Assembly (NCBI RefSeq): GCF_036825875.1
Contig: NZ_DAISXK010000019.1
Coordinates: forward strand, 1 to 47,872
Length of the DNA: 47,872 nucleotides
Direction of reading: 5' to 3'
Source: Paucihalobacter sp036825875
GTDB lineage: Bacteria > Bacteroidota > Bacteroidia > Flavobacteriales > Flavobacteriaceae
Positions within the stretch are counted from its first letter, which is position 1, and each line of letters begins with the position of its first letter. Below are positions 22,883 through 31,444 of the stretch, in pieces. The notes beneath the pieces are model-generated. The model was not told the origin of the DNA. It was given only the letters and a program-made list of their open reading frames with translations, and ran no database searches. A program made the translations under genes and the position numbers.

Positions 22883-23188
22883 ATGGGATTATTAGATTTT
22901 TTTAAAAGCAATAAACAGGATTATATTAGCGATTTCAAGTCGCGTAATGCCGTTATTATAGATGTGCGTACCAAAAGCGAATTTCAACAAGGCGCAATTA
23001 AGGGCAGTAAAAACGTTCCATTGCAAGAAATTAACAATCATTTAGTGTCAATTAAATCAATGAATAGGCCAGTAATAACCTGTTGTGCAAGCGGCATGCG
23101 TTCAGCCTCCGCAGCCAGCATTTTAAAACGCAATGGAATTGAAGCGGTAAATGGTGGCGGTTGGAATGCCTTGGAAAAGCTATTATAA
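22883..23188 (+). CDS. Single-domain rhodanese-like protein
   Basis: 101 residues from the ATG at 22883; an in-frame TTG at 22862 is not needed. Rhodanese fold with AVIIDVRTKSEFQQGAIKGSKNVPL and the active-site loop CASGMRSASAA, where Cys68 would carry the persulfide. Possible roles are sulfur transfer or detoxification; a specific substrate cannot be inferred. It is divergent from tetR and overlaps the convergent DUF4230 gene by 6 bp. Confidence 0.9.
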   Translation: MGLLDFFKSNKQDYISDFKSRNAVIIDVRTKSEFQQGAIKGSKNVPLQEINNHLVSIKSMNRPVITCCASGMRSASAASILKRNGIEAVNGGGWNALEKLL

Positions 23189-23797
23189 CTTTAAACTTTC
23201 TAAATTTTGAACGTTATTAATAGGTGTTTCATTGTACTGCAAGGTCCAGCCTAGAGAATTAGTTAGAATATAGAATTTTGATAATTCACTAATCAATCTG
23301 TTTTTAGCATTCTTTTTGATGTCTGAATTCTGCAACTTTTTACTGAGCGATACCTTTATAACATCTTTAATATCATTGTAATCTTTTGCTTCAAAAGGAT
23401 TGAAAAAATCAGCTTGAATGTCATAATATTCTAATTCTGGACTGATTTTAATTTCTTCAGCAGGAATAAAGGTTATGGTTAAGATTTTTGAAACTTCGTC
23501 AATTTCGTATTCAATTTTACTTAAATCGTAGGCCACCGTCACGTCAGCATTAACTACTACAAGAGCTTTTTTTTCGGCGGTAAGATAATCGCCAAATAAA
23601 CTTTTGGAATTTTTGTAATTAAATACCTCACTAAAATGACCTTCGGTTACCACTAATTTTCCAACATTTTTTATTTGCTCTTGGATTAGTGCCGAACTTT
23701 CGCGCATTTCAATGCGGTTTTGCTTTTTATCTTCACAATATTTGAAGCTAAAAAGCACAATAATTGTTATTACAACGCCAAAAAGGATTTTTCTCAT
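23183..23797 (-). CDS. DUF4230 family membrane-anchored protein
   Basis: 204 residues with an N-terminal membrane segment (about 4-19, ILFGVVITIIVLFSFKY) and an extracytoplasmic domain. VGKLVVTEGHFSEVFNYKNS and KKALVVVNADVTVAYDLSKIEYEIDE fit DUF4230, of unknown function. It lies 16 bp downstream of gldC on the same strand and may be cotranscribed with gldBC. Confidence 0.85.
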   Translation of the reverse strand: MRKILFGVVITIIVLFSFKYCEDKKQNRIEMRESSALIQEQIKNVGKLVVTEGHFSEVFNYKNSKSLFGDYLTAEKKALVVVNADVTVAYDLSKIEYEIDEVSKILTITFIPAEEIKISPELEYYDIQADFFNPFEAKDYNDIKDVIKVSLSKKLQNSDIKKNAKNRLISELSKFYILTNSLGWTLQYNETPINNVQNLESLKL

Positions 23798-23813
23798 GAA
23801 TAAAAGATAGGTA

Positions 23814-24149
23814 TTATTTATTTAGTTCTAACTTTTCAGCAAAATAGTCACAAAAATCTTTCATCGTTTGAGTCATTTTTTCATCTTGTGTGGCGCGATT
23901 AAAGGTATTAGCCATTGCTACAAGTGTTTGATGGAAAAACACTTTCATTTCATCAACAGGCATTTCTTTAGTCCATAAATCAATGCGCAAGGTTTCTTGG
24001 GTTTTATGATCCCAAACTGAAAGCATGATAGCTTTGGCTTCTTCATTTTTTATACCGCCATCTTGGGCAGTCCAATGTAATTTTTCTGGAACTCTATTTT
24101 CATCTAATTGAACTTTGAGTTCTATGGTTGATTGAATTGATTTGGCCAT
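23814..24149 (-). CDS. gldC: Gliding motility protein GldC
   Basis: 111 residues: MAKSIQSTIELKVQLDENRVPEKLHWTAQDGGIKNEEAKAIMLSVWDHKTQETLRIDLWTKEMPVDEMKVFFHQTL is the GldC family sequence. GldC is a soluble accessory protein that improves gliding in Flavobacterium johnsoniae but is not essential. Its start overlaps the end of gldB by one base, the conserved gldB-gldC arrangement. Confidence 0.95.
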   Translation of the reverse strand: MAKSIQSTIELKVQLDENRVPEKLHWTAQDGGIKNEEAKAIMLSVWDHKTQETLRIDLWTKEMPVDEMKVFFHQTLVAMANTFNRATQDEKMTQTMKDFCDYFAEKLELNK

Positions 24150-25111
24150 TATTTATTAGGTTTATATTTGGTATTATCGAAAATTTCTTGCGCACTTGTT
24201 TGCATCATTTTAAAAAGATCAACCTCTTTGTTTTGCTTCATATAAGCTTTTACTATTTGCCAACCGATGTACTGACCTATTCGTCCAGGCGAGTCGTTAT
24301 CAATTTCCAAGTAAAATTTAGAAAAAGGCGCTGGCGTTATAAATCTACTTGGCAATTTGCTATCGGTGCTAAAAAGCAACTCATGCTCAATAAAATAACT
24401 CCAAACTTCACTTTCGTTGTTGATGGCCCAAGTTAATTGATCTTCGGTGTAGCCAATTTTTTCAGCATCGCTTTTAAATGGGATCATAATTTCTTTAAAA
24501 TAAAGTAGTTTTCCAAAGTAAATCATTTCATCGAGCAATGTTTTTCTAATTGGTTGATAAGCATGTTTTTCAGCATAAGCTTCGGCTAAATTGACAACAA
24601 TGTCACTAGGCTTAAAATTTTCAGTTAGGTATTCGGGAATATTCGCATAAAAATGATGTTCAGATCCTAAATAATTATCCAAGGCTACAAGCGCAATTGT
24701 ATCGGTGACCACAACGCTCTCACGGTAGCGAACATTATTTGTAACGGTTATAAAACGAGGCTCGATAAAGGTTTTATCGTAATATTTTAAATGTTGAAAA
24801 AGTTTGTAGATGTCCAACTCTACCTCAGAAATATCGTTAAAAGCTTGATTAACTTCCTCAAATAGTTCTTGCTGAATTGTATCCTTTAAAGTTTCTACCC
24901 AAACCGAATCTGGCACCCAATTTGAGAACAAAAAAGGGTATTCGGATTTTAGTTTTGGCAATTCAGCCTCTGTAATTTTGGCAAATAATCTATCAAACCT
25001 TTCAATATTAAGTCCTACGTTTATTTTCGAAATCTTCTTTTCTAAATCCGATTGCTTATCACACGACATCAAAAAAATGAGTAAGCCTACTAATATGATG
25101 TGTTTTATCAT
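24149..25111 (-). CDS. gldB: Gliding motility lipoprotein GldB
   Basis: 320 residues from the ATG at 25111, chosen because it places a lipoprotein signal (MIKHIILVGLLIFLMSC, Cys17) at the N-terminus; an in-frame ATG at 25171 would bury it. The body has GldB features such as ERFDRLFAKIT, ALDNYLGSEHHFYA, DEMIYFGKLLYFKEIMIPF and GRIGQYIGWQIVKAYM. GldB is essential for gliding in F. johnsoniae. It is divergent from nadE across a short shared promoter region. Confidence 0.94.
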   Translation of the reverse strand: MIKHIILVGLLIFLMSCDKQSDLEKKISKINVGLNIERFDRLFAKITEAELPKLKSEYPFLFSNWVPDSVWVETLKDTIQQELFEEVNQAFNDISEVELDIYKLFQHLKYYDKTFIEPRFITVTNNVRYRESVVVTDTIALVALDNYLGSEHHFYANIPEYLTENFKPSDIVVNLAEAYAEKHAYQPIRKTLLDEMIYFGKLLYFKEIMIPFKSDAEKIGYTEDQLTWAINNESEVWSYFIEHELLFSTDSKLPSRFITPAPFSKFYLEIDNDSPGRIGQYIGWQIVKAYMKQNKEVDLFKMMQTSAQEIFDNTKYKPNK

Positions 25112-25155
25112 AAAAATCTGTGAGTTATTAATTTTTATTATGTAATTGTTTGGTT

Positions 25156-25176
25156 TATTTTTGTGAAGCAAAGGTA
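25156..25176. promoter_or_regulatory. Divergent -7 boxes for nadE and gldB
   Basis: TATTTTTG (25156-25163, plus strand) and TACCTTTG (25169-25176, minus strand) both match TAnnTTTG exactly and lie only 5 bp apart. The two polymerases would compete for the same DNA. Confidence 0.6.
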
Positions 25177-25203
25177 CGTTTCTTTGCGATAATACGTAAA
25201 ATA

Positions 25204-25995
25204 ATGCATACAGAAAAGGTTATAGATTATATTGTAAATTGGCTTAAAGACTATGCTTTAAACGCTAAAGTCAATGGTTTTGTTATAGGTGTTTCAGGCG
25301 GAATAGACTCGGCCGTAACATCAACCTTATGCGCTAAAACAGGATTACAAGTACTTTGTTTAGAAATGCCTATACATCAAGCCGAAAGCCATGTAAGTCG
25401 CGCCAACAAACACATTAGTTTTTTAAAATCTAATTATAGCAATGTTGATAGCAAACGTGTCGATTTAACACCTGTTTTTGAAAGTTTTAAAAGTGAAGTT
25501 TCTAATGATGTTAATGCCGAAACAGTTGATATGGCGCTTGCCAATACGCGTGCAAGATTACGAATGACAACCTTGTATTATCATGCTGGTCTTTATGGAT
25601 TTCTGGTTGCAGGTACTGGCAACAAAGTTGAGGATTTTGGCGTAGGTTTTTACACCAAATACGGTGATGGTGGTGTAGATTTAAGTCCGATTGCCGACTT
25701 ACTTAAAACAGAAGTATATCAACTTGGTGCTGCGTTAGGTGTGCCAAAGTCTATAATGAAAGCTGCTCCAAGTGACGGATTGTTTGGCGATGCACGTAGT
25801 GATGAAGACCAAATTGGGGCAAGTTATCCCGAATTGGAATGGGCGATGCAAATGAATGAAAACGGAAAGAATGAAAGTGATTTTTCGGGCAGACAACAAG
25901 AGGTTTTTAAAATATATAAACGTTTTAACCGAAACAACAAACATAAGATGGTACCGATTCCAGTTTGCGAAATACCCAAAGAATTAAAGCATTAA
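25204..25995 (+). CDS. nadE: NAD+ synthase, ammonia-dependent type
   Basis: 263 residues from the ATG at 25204 (MHTEKVIDYIVNWLKDYALN). Adenylates nicotinate-adenine dinucleotide and amidates it to NAD+. The ATP pyrophosphatase loop VSGGIDSAV is at 30-38; NTRARLRMTTLYYHA, GTGNKVEDFGVGFYTKYGDGGVDLSPIADLLK and APSDGLFGDARSDEDQIGA are family blocks. There is no N-terminal glutaminase domain, so ammonia must be supplied directly. Adjacent to gldBC as in other flavobacteria. Confidence 0.96.
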   Translation: MHTEKVIDYIVNWLKDYALNAKVNGFVIGVSGGIDSAVTSTLCAKTGLQVLCLEMPIHQAESHVSRANKHISFLKSNYSNVDSKRVDLTPVFESFKSEVSNDVNAETVDMALANTRARLRMTTLYYHAGLYGFLVAGTGNKVEDFGVGFYTKYGDGGVDLSPIADLLKTEVYQLGAALGVPKSIMKAAPSDGLFGDARSDEDQIGASYPELEWAMQMNENGKNESDFSGRQQEVFKIYKRFNRNNKHKMVPIPVCEIPKELKH

Positions 25996-26114
25996 ATAAA
26001 TATTTTTAGATAATTTTAAGATATTTATTAATTTTTATTACCTTTAGAATCAAATCTCCACCAAGTACTTAATCAATTTAGTGTTCGTCACTATAAAACT
26101 TAAAATAACCAACC

Positions 26115-26744
26115 ATGATAAAGGTATTAGTTGTAGATCCACACCCACTTTTTCGATTAGGCCTAGAAACACTTTTTAAATCTATTAGTGATATTCAAGT
26201 ATCAGGTAGCCTGAGAAGTGGCATTGAAATATTCGAATTTATAAGACGTCATCCTGTTGATGTTATTATTTTAGAAGTTGACTTACCTGAACTGAACGGT
26301 ATTACTACATTACGCGCCATTAAAAAAGAACATCGCAGTACTAATATGTTGATGCTGAGCAACCAGCCTGAAGAAATTTATGCTGTTAGCACCATTAAAG
26401 CAGGTGCATCGGGCTATTTAAATAAAACCTCTTCTGGTGAAGATGTAATTGCAGCGGTGAGAAAAATATTTAGTGGCGGTACTTTTTTAAGTCCTGAAAT
26501 GAGTAAACAACTTACTTTTAACGATTCGAAAATGAGTACAAGTCGAATATTTAAACGTCTCTCCACCCGTGAAGTTGAAGTATTGAAGCTTCTTTCTATT
26601 GGTAAGAAAAACAAAGAAATTTCACAAGAGCTAGACATTAACGAAAAAACGGTTAGTACTTATAAATCTAGATTGTTCAGAAAATTAAATGTAAACAATT
26701 TGGTAGATTTAGTACATCAAGCCAAGCATCAAGGCATTACTTAA
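26115..26744 (+). CDS. LuxR/NarL-type response regulator with degenerate receiver
   Basis: 209 residues. Residues 1-120 are a receiver domain and 145-209 a LuxR-type HTH (LSTREVEVLKLLSIGKKNKEISQELDINEKTVSTYKSRLFRKLNV). The phospho-acceptor Asp is Glu54 (VIILEVDLPELNG), and the usual Asp-Asp pair is Asp8-Pro9 (VVDPHP). Ser81 and Lys104 are kept. Phosphorylation at the normal site is therefore unlikely; constitutive or ligand-based control is inferred. No histidine kinase is adjacent. It is convergent with dnaG, the two stop codons overlapping in TTAA. Confidence 0.9.
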   Translation: MIKVLVVDPHPLFRLGLETLFKSISDIQVSGSLRSGIEIFEFIRRHPVDVIILEVDLPELNGITTLRAIKKEHRSTNMLMLSNQPEEIYAVSTIKAGASGYLNKTSSGEDVIAAVRKIFSGGTFLSPEMSKQLTFNDSKMSTSRIFKRLSTREVEVLKLLSIGKKNKEISQELDINEKTVSTYKSRLFRKLNVNNLVDLVHQAKHQGIT

Positions 26745-28714
26745 ATCCTGCCGCCCACTACTTTACCGAGTTTTCGGGATAGTAACATTTTAAGTCCGAG
26801 ATAATCTTTTACATCTTCCAGAATACCTGAGCTATTAGCATATTCCAAAGTGGTTTCATGTTGGTAGTCCTGAACTTTTTTATCAATTAAGTAACATCGT
26901 AAACTTAAAACAGTTTGGTTCACCAACTGCGGAATAGTATTGAGCTTTGTTTTTGGTATGATATGTTTTCGCTCCCAATCGTGTAAGGCGTAACGTTCTT
27001 CTTCCATTAAAATAGAAGTGACTTCTTCGGCCATTTCTTGGTCGAGCTGACCGATAAATTCCTTAATTGAAAACGATTGGTCCTGATTTAGCTTATCTAC
27101 TAAACTGTAATAAAGTGTTTTAAAGTTCTCATTAGTGAATTGCATTTCATCTTCCTGCAAGTCAAGATAAATTTTTTCATAAACATGGGCTTCTTGAATA
27201 ACCGGTTCTAATTCTAGTTCTCCTGTTTTTTCGTTTTCTTTTAAAACCAAATCCTCAAACGATTCCTTTTTATCACCGTAAAGCAATAAAATCTCGATTA
27301 TTTTGCGCTCTAATTCATATTGACGGTCAATTTTTTGTGCTGACTTTTTTTCAGTTTTGATAACTTCGAAAGCCTTTTGATCGGTTTTAACTTGTTTACC
27401 AGCTTCGGTAAGGTTTTTTTTATTGATTTGTGCCAAGGTACTAAATAACACTTCTTCGCTTATATCCATGATTTTCGAGCATTCCTGAATATAAATTTCG
27501 CGTTTAATAGCATCGGGAATAATGGCGATACTATTCACCATATCTCTAATGGTTTCAGCTTTTTTTATAGGGTCGTTCTGCGCTTCCTTCATCAATAACG
27601 AGGCCTTAAAACTTATAAAATCTTGGGCGTTTTCGTCAAGATACGTTTTAAGTTCTTCTAGGGTATTTTGTTTGGCAAAACTATCTGGATCTTCACCTTC
27701 GGGAAAAGTGCAAACTTTTACGTTCATGCCTTGTTCCAAAATTAAATCAATACCACGAACAGATGCCCTCAACCCAGCTGTATCGCCATCAAAAAGCACG
27801 GTTATATTTGAGGTTAAGCGATTTATAAGCCTAATTTGTTCTGGCGTTAAAGCGGTTCCTGAAGACGACACCACATTGTGAACACCGGTTTGTACAAATT
27901 GAATTACATCGGTATAACCTTCAACCAAATAGCAATTATCTTCTTTGGCAATGCTTTGTTTTGCAAAATAAAGTCCGTAAAGCACCTTGCTTTTATGATA
28001 AACTTCCGATTCGGGAGAGTTTAGGTATTTAGCCGCTTTTTTGTCATTCACCAAGATACGACCACCGAAACCTAAAACGCGTCCGCTCATACTGTGAATT
28101 GGAAACATGACGCGACCTTTAAAACGATCGAAACGCTTTTCTTCTTTAACTATGGTAAGTCCAGTTTTTTCGAGAAATTCAATTTTATAAGCTTGCTTAA
28201 GGGCTTCGTCTGTAAATGCTTGCCACTCATCTAATGAATATCCTAACTGAAACTTCTTGATAATCTCATCGGTGAAACCGCGCTCTTTAAAATAGCTCAA
28301 ACCAATGGCTTTACCTTGGTCGGTTTTGTGCATTACTTTTTGAAAATAGCTATTGGCAAATTCATTTACCAAATACAAACTCTCGCGTTCGTTTGCTACT
28401 TCCTTGTCTTCATCGGTTTGTTCGGTTTCTTCAATTTCAATGTTGTATTTTTTGGCTAAATATTTTATAGCTTCGGGATAGGTGAAATGTTCGTGTTCCA
28501 TTAAAAATGTAACCGCATTGCCACCTTTCCCACTACTAAAATCTTTCCAAATTTGCTTAACTGGCGACACCATGAAACTCGGTGAACGTTCATCGGTAAA
28601 TGGACTCAAACCTTTAAAGTTACTGCCTGATTTTTTGAGTTGTACAAAATCGCCAATAACTTCTTCTACTCTGGAAGTCTCAAATACTTTTGCTATGGTG
28701 TTTTGTGAAATCAT
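26741..28714 (-). CDS. dnaG: DNA primase DnaG, with zinc-less N-terminal domain
   Basis: 657 residues. Makes RNA primers for replication. The N-terminal CHC2-type domain (about 1-100) has VQLKKSGSNFKGLSPFTDERSPSFMVSPVKQIWKDFSSGKGGNAVTFLME, but every expected zinc ligand (C, H, C, C) is replaced. The TOPRIM catalytic core (about 245-345) is intact, with YLVEGYTDVIQF and TVLFDGDTAGLRAS. The C-terminal third is the divergent DnaB-binding region. Loss of the ligands appears to be a flavobacterial trait, judged from memory. Start at 28714 gives the usual MISQNTI N-terminus. Confidence 0.95.
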   Translation of the reverse strand: MISQNTIAKVFETSRVEEVIGDFVQLKKSGSNFKGLSPFTDERSPSFMVSPVKQIWKDFSSGKGGNAVTFLMEHEHFTYPEAIKYLAKKYNIEIEETEQTDEDKEVANERESLYLVNEFANSYFQKVMHKTDQGKAIGLSYFKERGFTDEIIKKFQLGYSLDEWQAFTDEALKQAYKIEFLEKTGLTIVKEEKRFDRFKGRVMFPIHSMSGRVLGFGGRILVNDKKAAKYLNSPESEVYHKSKVLYGLYFAKQSIAKEDNCYLVEGYTDVIQFVQTGVHNVVSSSGTALTPEQIRLINRLTSNITVLFDGDTAGLRASVRGIDLILEQGMNVKVCTFPEGEDPDSFAKQNTLEELKTYLDENAQDFISFKASLLMKEAQNDPIKKAETIRDMVNSIAIIPDAIKREIYIQECSKIMDISEEVLFSTLAQINKKNLTEAGKQVKTDQKAFEVIKTEKKSAQKIDRQYELERKIIEILLLYGDKKESFEDLVLKENEKTGELELEPVIQEAHVYEKIYLDLQEDEMQFTNENFKTLYYSLVDKLNQDQSFSIKEFIGQLDQEMAEEVTSILMEEERYALHDWERKHIIPKTKLNTIPQLVNQTVLSLRCYLIDKKVQDYQHETTLEYANSSGILEDVKDYLGLKMLLSRKLGKVVGGRI

Positions 28715-28817
28715 ACAACTTTCGAGTTAAACTAAATGAAATTTCATATAGTTTAAAACTGTTTGTAAATGTACCACAAAAGAAGTTGGTTTTAAAATTC
28801 ACATCAACAGATATCAC

Positions 28818-28851
28818 AAAAAAACTCCTTCAAAAATTAAAGGAGTTTTAA
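28818..28851 (-). terminator. Intrinsic terminator after the outer-membrane protein gene
   Basis: On the minus strand AAAACTCCTT pairs with AAGGAGTTTT (plus positions 28840-28849 and 28821-28830), followed by a run of seven T. It ends the sigma / membrane protein / OMP operon and insulates dnaG. Confidence 0.8.
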
Positions 28852-28870
28852 CAAACTAATTATAATTGTA

Positions 28871-29914
28871 TTAATCAAATTCAAGTCTCAAACCGACTGA
28901 AATATTGTTTTGATCTATTGGCTGACTATTAAAAATAGGATTTAAATCGTATTTGACATAAACCGCGACATCGCCAATGGCCACGTAACCGCTGAGTCCA
29001 TAAATAAATTCATTTACGTTAAAGTTACCTCTTTGTTTGTCCTTTCTATCATCTCCGTTTTCTTCAAATTTTAATTTTTGCATGTGTCCGAGGTTAAAAC
29101 CAGCATAACCACCAATACCCAATCTAAATCCACTATAACTGGAAAACCGAATATTATCATAATTTCTCACTTTTTTTGATGGCCCAAATTGAAGATGCAC
29201 AGGAAATACGATATTGGTCATTCTAAATTTTGCTTTATCTAATTCTAAAGGAAATTCTTGCAATGTTATTAAATCACCTTCACGAACAAAATATTGGTTA
29301 TCCTTTATGTTGAGTTTATTCCATTGTAGAGACGCTCCATATTTTATATGCAAAAAGCCTGAATTTTTAAAAACTCTCGTTGTCCAAGCGTAACCCAATT
29401 CAATAAAGCCTGAGCCTCCTAATTTATAGGGTGAATCATTAATGTCTTGACCATCAATAATAGCGTTATTAAATCCAAAACCTAGAATTGCAGTTTCGTA
29501 AGTTCGACCCCAAAAAGTATTTGAATAGATGTATTTAACTGAATCTTTCTTTTTTTCGTTCGATTTGGTTAATACCAAGTCCTGGGTAATGTTAGCATCA
29601 CGTTTTAATAAAGCAATTTGGTTATCAATAATTGCCAATCGATTCTCAATATTTAAAGCACGCTTTTGAGCAGCTTCTTGTTTTAGTTGTTGTGACTCTT
29701 CTTCTGTTATTTCACCGCTTTCTAATTGTTTGTTAATGGCTTCAACTTCGGCCTTTAGCAGTTCCTTTTCGTCAGCTTCAACTTTTGATTTCTGCTTGAT
29801 GAGTGCTTCAATTTTAAGTTGATTATTGCTAATTTTAATAGAATCTTGCGCCTTCACGTGCGTTGAAATAACTACTAGCAGAAGTAGTACTAAAAATTTA
29901 GTAATGGTTTGCAT
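28871..29914 (-). CDS. Outer-membrane beta-barrel protein with N-terminal coiled coil
   Basis: 347 residues. A signal peptide (about 1-22, ending HVKA-QDS) is followed by a Lys/Glu-rich coiled coil (about 28-115, with runs such as KSKVEADEKELLKAEVEAINKQLESGE). The rest is an aromatic, alternating pattern typical of an outer-membrane beta-barrel and ends in GLRLEFD. The function is unknown. It is the third gene of an apparent operon with an ECF sigma factor and a single-span membrane protein, which makes it a likely target or sensor of envelope stress. Confidence 0.75.
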   Translation of the reverse strand: MQTITKFLVLLLLVVISTHVKAQDSIKISNNQLKIEALIKQKSKVEADEKELLKAEVEAINKQLESGEITEEESQQLKQEAAQKRALNIENRLAIIDNQIALLKRDANITQDLVLTKSNEKKKDSVKYIYSNTFWGRTYETAILGFGFNNAIIDGQDINDSPYKLGGSGFIELGYAWTTRVFKNSGFLHIKYGASLQWNKLNIKDNQYFVREGDLITLQEFPLELDKAKFRMTNIVFPVHLQFGPSKKVRNYDNIRFSSYSGFRLGIGGYAGFNLGHMQKLKFEENGDDRKDKQRGNFNVNEFIYGLSGYVAIGDVAVYVKYDLNPIFNSQPIDQNNISVGLRLEFD

Positions 29915-29946
29915 AATTGTAAGTTTTTTGATTTATAATTTGATGA

Positions 29947-30690
29947 TTAATATTTACGATCGGCAACGGCAGTTTTAACAGAAATAAAACCAGATTTTAA
30001 AGCTTCGTATACCTTTTCTTTGAATGAACCGTTTAACTCGTCTTCAACTTCTAAAAGCAAGGCGTTAGCATCTACGGTTTTAGTGGTTTCGTTTATGAGT
30101 TTCTGTTTAAAAATATCCTTTTGGGCAGCTTTTAAAAGCGAATCGACCTCGGCTTCTGTAACTTGATTGTTGCGTTCGTTTAGTTGTTTGATTTGAGCCA
30201 CAACTTCCAAAAGTTTTTGTGCTTCATAATCAAGCAGGTCTTCTTTACTATTGTTTAAATCAGTATCGTTTGCTTCACCCACAACAGGAGTGTATTTCAA
30301 TTTAGGTTCCTGATTAAAAATTTCTTGACGTGACGCGTTGTTTTTCTTGTCAACTATGTTATCAATTGGACTTTCAACAACCATTGTTTCCGATGGATTT
30401 AAGAAACGACCGTTAAACTGGCTTTCGGTTTTTTCGCTTTTCTGGTTAGGATTTTCAACTACTTTAAGGGGAATTGCTTCTTCTGTTTCATCAGTGAGTA
30501 TTGAAACACCTGCAAATAAGGCTAAAACTATTGTTGCAGCCACAGCCAACCACCAATAATTAGTTTTCTTTTTATTATTTTCAAAACTGTCTAACCTCTG
30601 GGATAATTTAGACCAAGACTGTAGCGAAGGTGACAATTCACGTTGCGCCAGCTTAGATTTTATTTGATTTTCTAACTTATTTGGCTTCAT
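29947..30690 (-). CDS. Single-span membrane protein, candidate anti-sigma factor
   Basis: 247 residues: a cytoplasmic N-terminus of about 43 residues (SWSKLSQRLDSFENNKKK), one membrane segment (about 45-63, NYWWLAVAATIVLALFAGV) and a Glu/Asn-rich periplasmic part. It has no recognisable zinc anti-sigma motif. Its start overlaps the end of the ECF sigma gene by 14 bp, and the topology is that of an anti-sigma factor. That role is inferred from context only. Confidence 0.65.
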   Translation of the reverse strand: MKPNKLENQIKSKLAQRELSPSLQSWSKLSQRLDSFENNKKKTNYWWLAVAATIVLALFAGVSILTDETEEAIPLKVVENPNQKSEKTESQFNGRFLNPSETMVVESPIDNIVDKKNNASRQEIFNQEPKLKYTPVVGEANDTDLNNSKEDLLDYEAQKLLEVVAQIKQLNERNNQVTEAEVDSLLKAAQKDIFKQKLINETTKTVDANALLLEVEDELNGSFKEKVYEALKSGFISVKTAVADRKY

Positions 30691-31237
30691 AGGTTTTTGC
30701 GCTTAATTCTTTGATTTGTGTTTGCAACATTTGTCTAGCTTTGAACAGTTGCGACTTGGATGTGCCTTCAGAAATTTGCAACATTTCGGCAATCTCGGCA
30801 TGTTTATAACCTTCAATGGCATTCATTACAAAAACCATTTTATAGCCATCAGGTAAGTTATCAATGAAACTTTGAAGCTGCTCAGTTTCAAAACTAGTTT
30901 CAAAATCGAGATTTACTTGCGTTACATTTTCATAGTCTGAAACAAATTCTATTTGTTTTTGCTTTCGAATAAATGATATGGCTTCTCTAATCATTATTTT
31001 TCTAACCCAACCTTCAAAACTACCTTTAAACTTAAATTGGTCTAAGTTGGTAAATACCTTAAAAAAACCATCTAACAGAACTTCTTCAGCATTTTCTTGG
31101 TCTTTGATGTAGTAGCGGCAAACACTTAGCATTTTTGGCGCGTAAATTTCATATAAAGCCTGCTGCGCGCTTCTTTTATTTTTAAGCGCAGCCTTAATTA
31201 GTTTGTTGCTGTTGTTATGTAGTTGTATTACTTTCAA
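30677..31237 (-). CDS. ECF-type RNA polymerase sigma factor
   Basis: 186 residues with sigma region 2 (DQENAEEVLLDGFFKVFTNLDQFKFKGSFEGWVRKIMIREAISFIRK) and region 4 (FIDNLPDGYKMVFVMNAIEGYKHAEIAEMLQISEGTSKSQLFKARQML). It heads a three-gene operon with a single-span membrane protein and an outer-membrane barrel. There is no FecR or TonB receptor pair, so this is not an iron-starvation type. Probably controls an envelope regulon including its own operon. Confidence 0.93.
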   Translation of the reverse strand: MKVIQLHNNSNKLIKAALKNKRSAQQALYEIYAPKMLSVCRYYIKDQENAEEVLLDGFFKVFTNLDQFKFKGSFEGWVRKIMIREAISFIRKQKQIEFVSDYENVTQVNLDFETSFETEQLQSFIDNLPDGYKMVFVMNAIEGYKHAEIAEMLQISEGTSKSQLFKARQMLQTQIKELSAKTYEAK

Positions 31238-31274
31238 GTAAAAAGGGAATTACAAGATTCTATTTATAAAGACG

Positions 31275-31282
31275 CAAATTTA
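31275..31282 (-). promoter_or_regulatory. -7 box upstream of the ECF sigma gene
   Basis: TAAATTTG on the minus strand, an exact TAnnTTTG match 38 bp before the sigma start codon. No good -33 box was found; autoregulated ECF promoters would look different, so this may be a housekeeping start. Confidence 0.4.
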
Positions 31283-31444
31283 ATGCAAAAGGTTGCCTGA
31301 AGGTTTTAAATAGTAATCACTTTTTCGAAACAATTTATCCTAAAATTCTTAATTTCAATTAATTAATATGGAATTAATATTAAAAAAAATCAGGATTAAA
31401 AACTAGGAGTTGGCAAATTTGACAGAAACAGAACAACAAATAAC

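Noticed and set aside
24128..24436. Plus-strand open frame opposite gldB
   Set aside because: Antisense to a well-supported gldB; no independent evidence.
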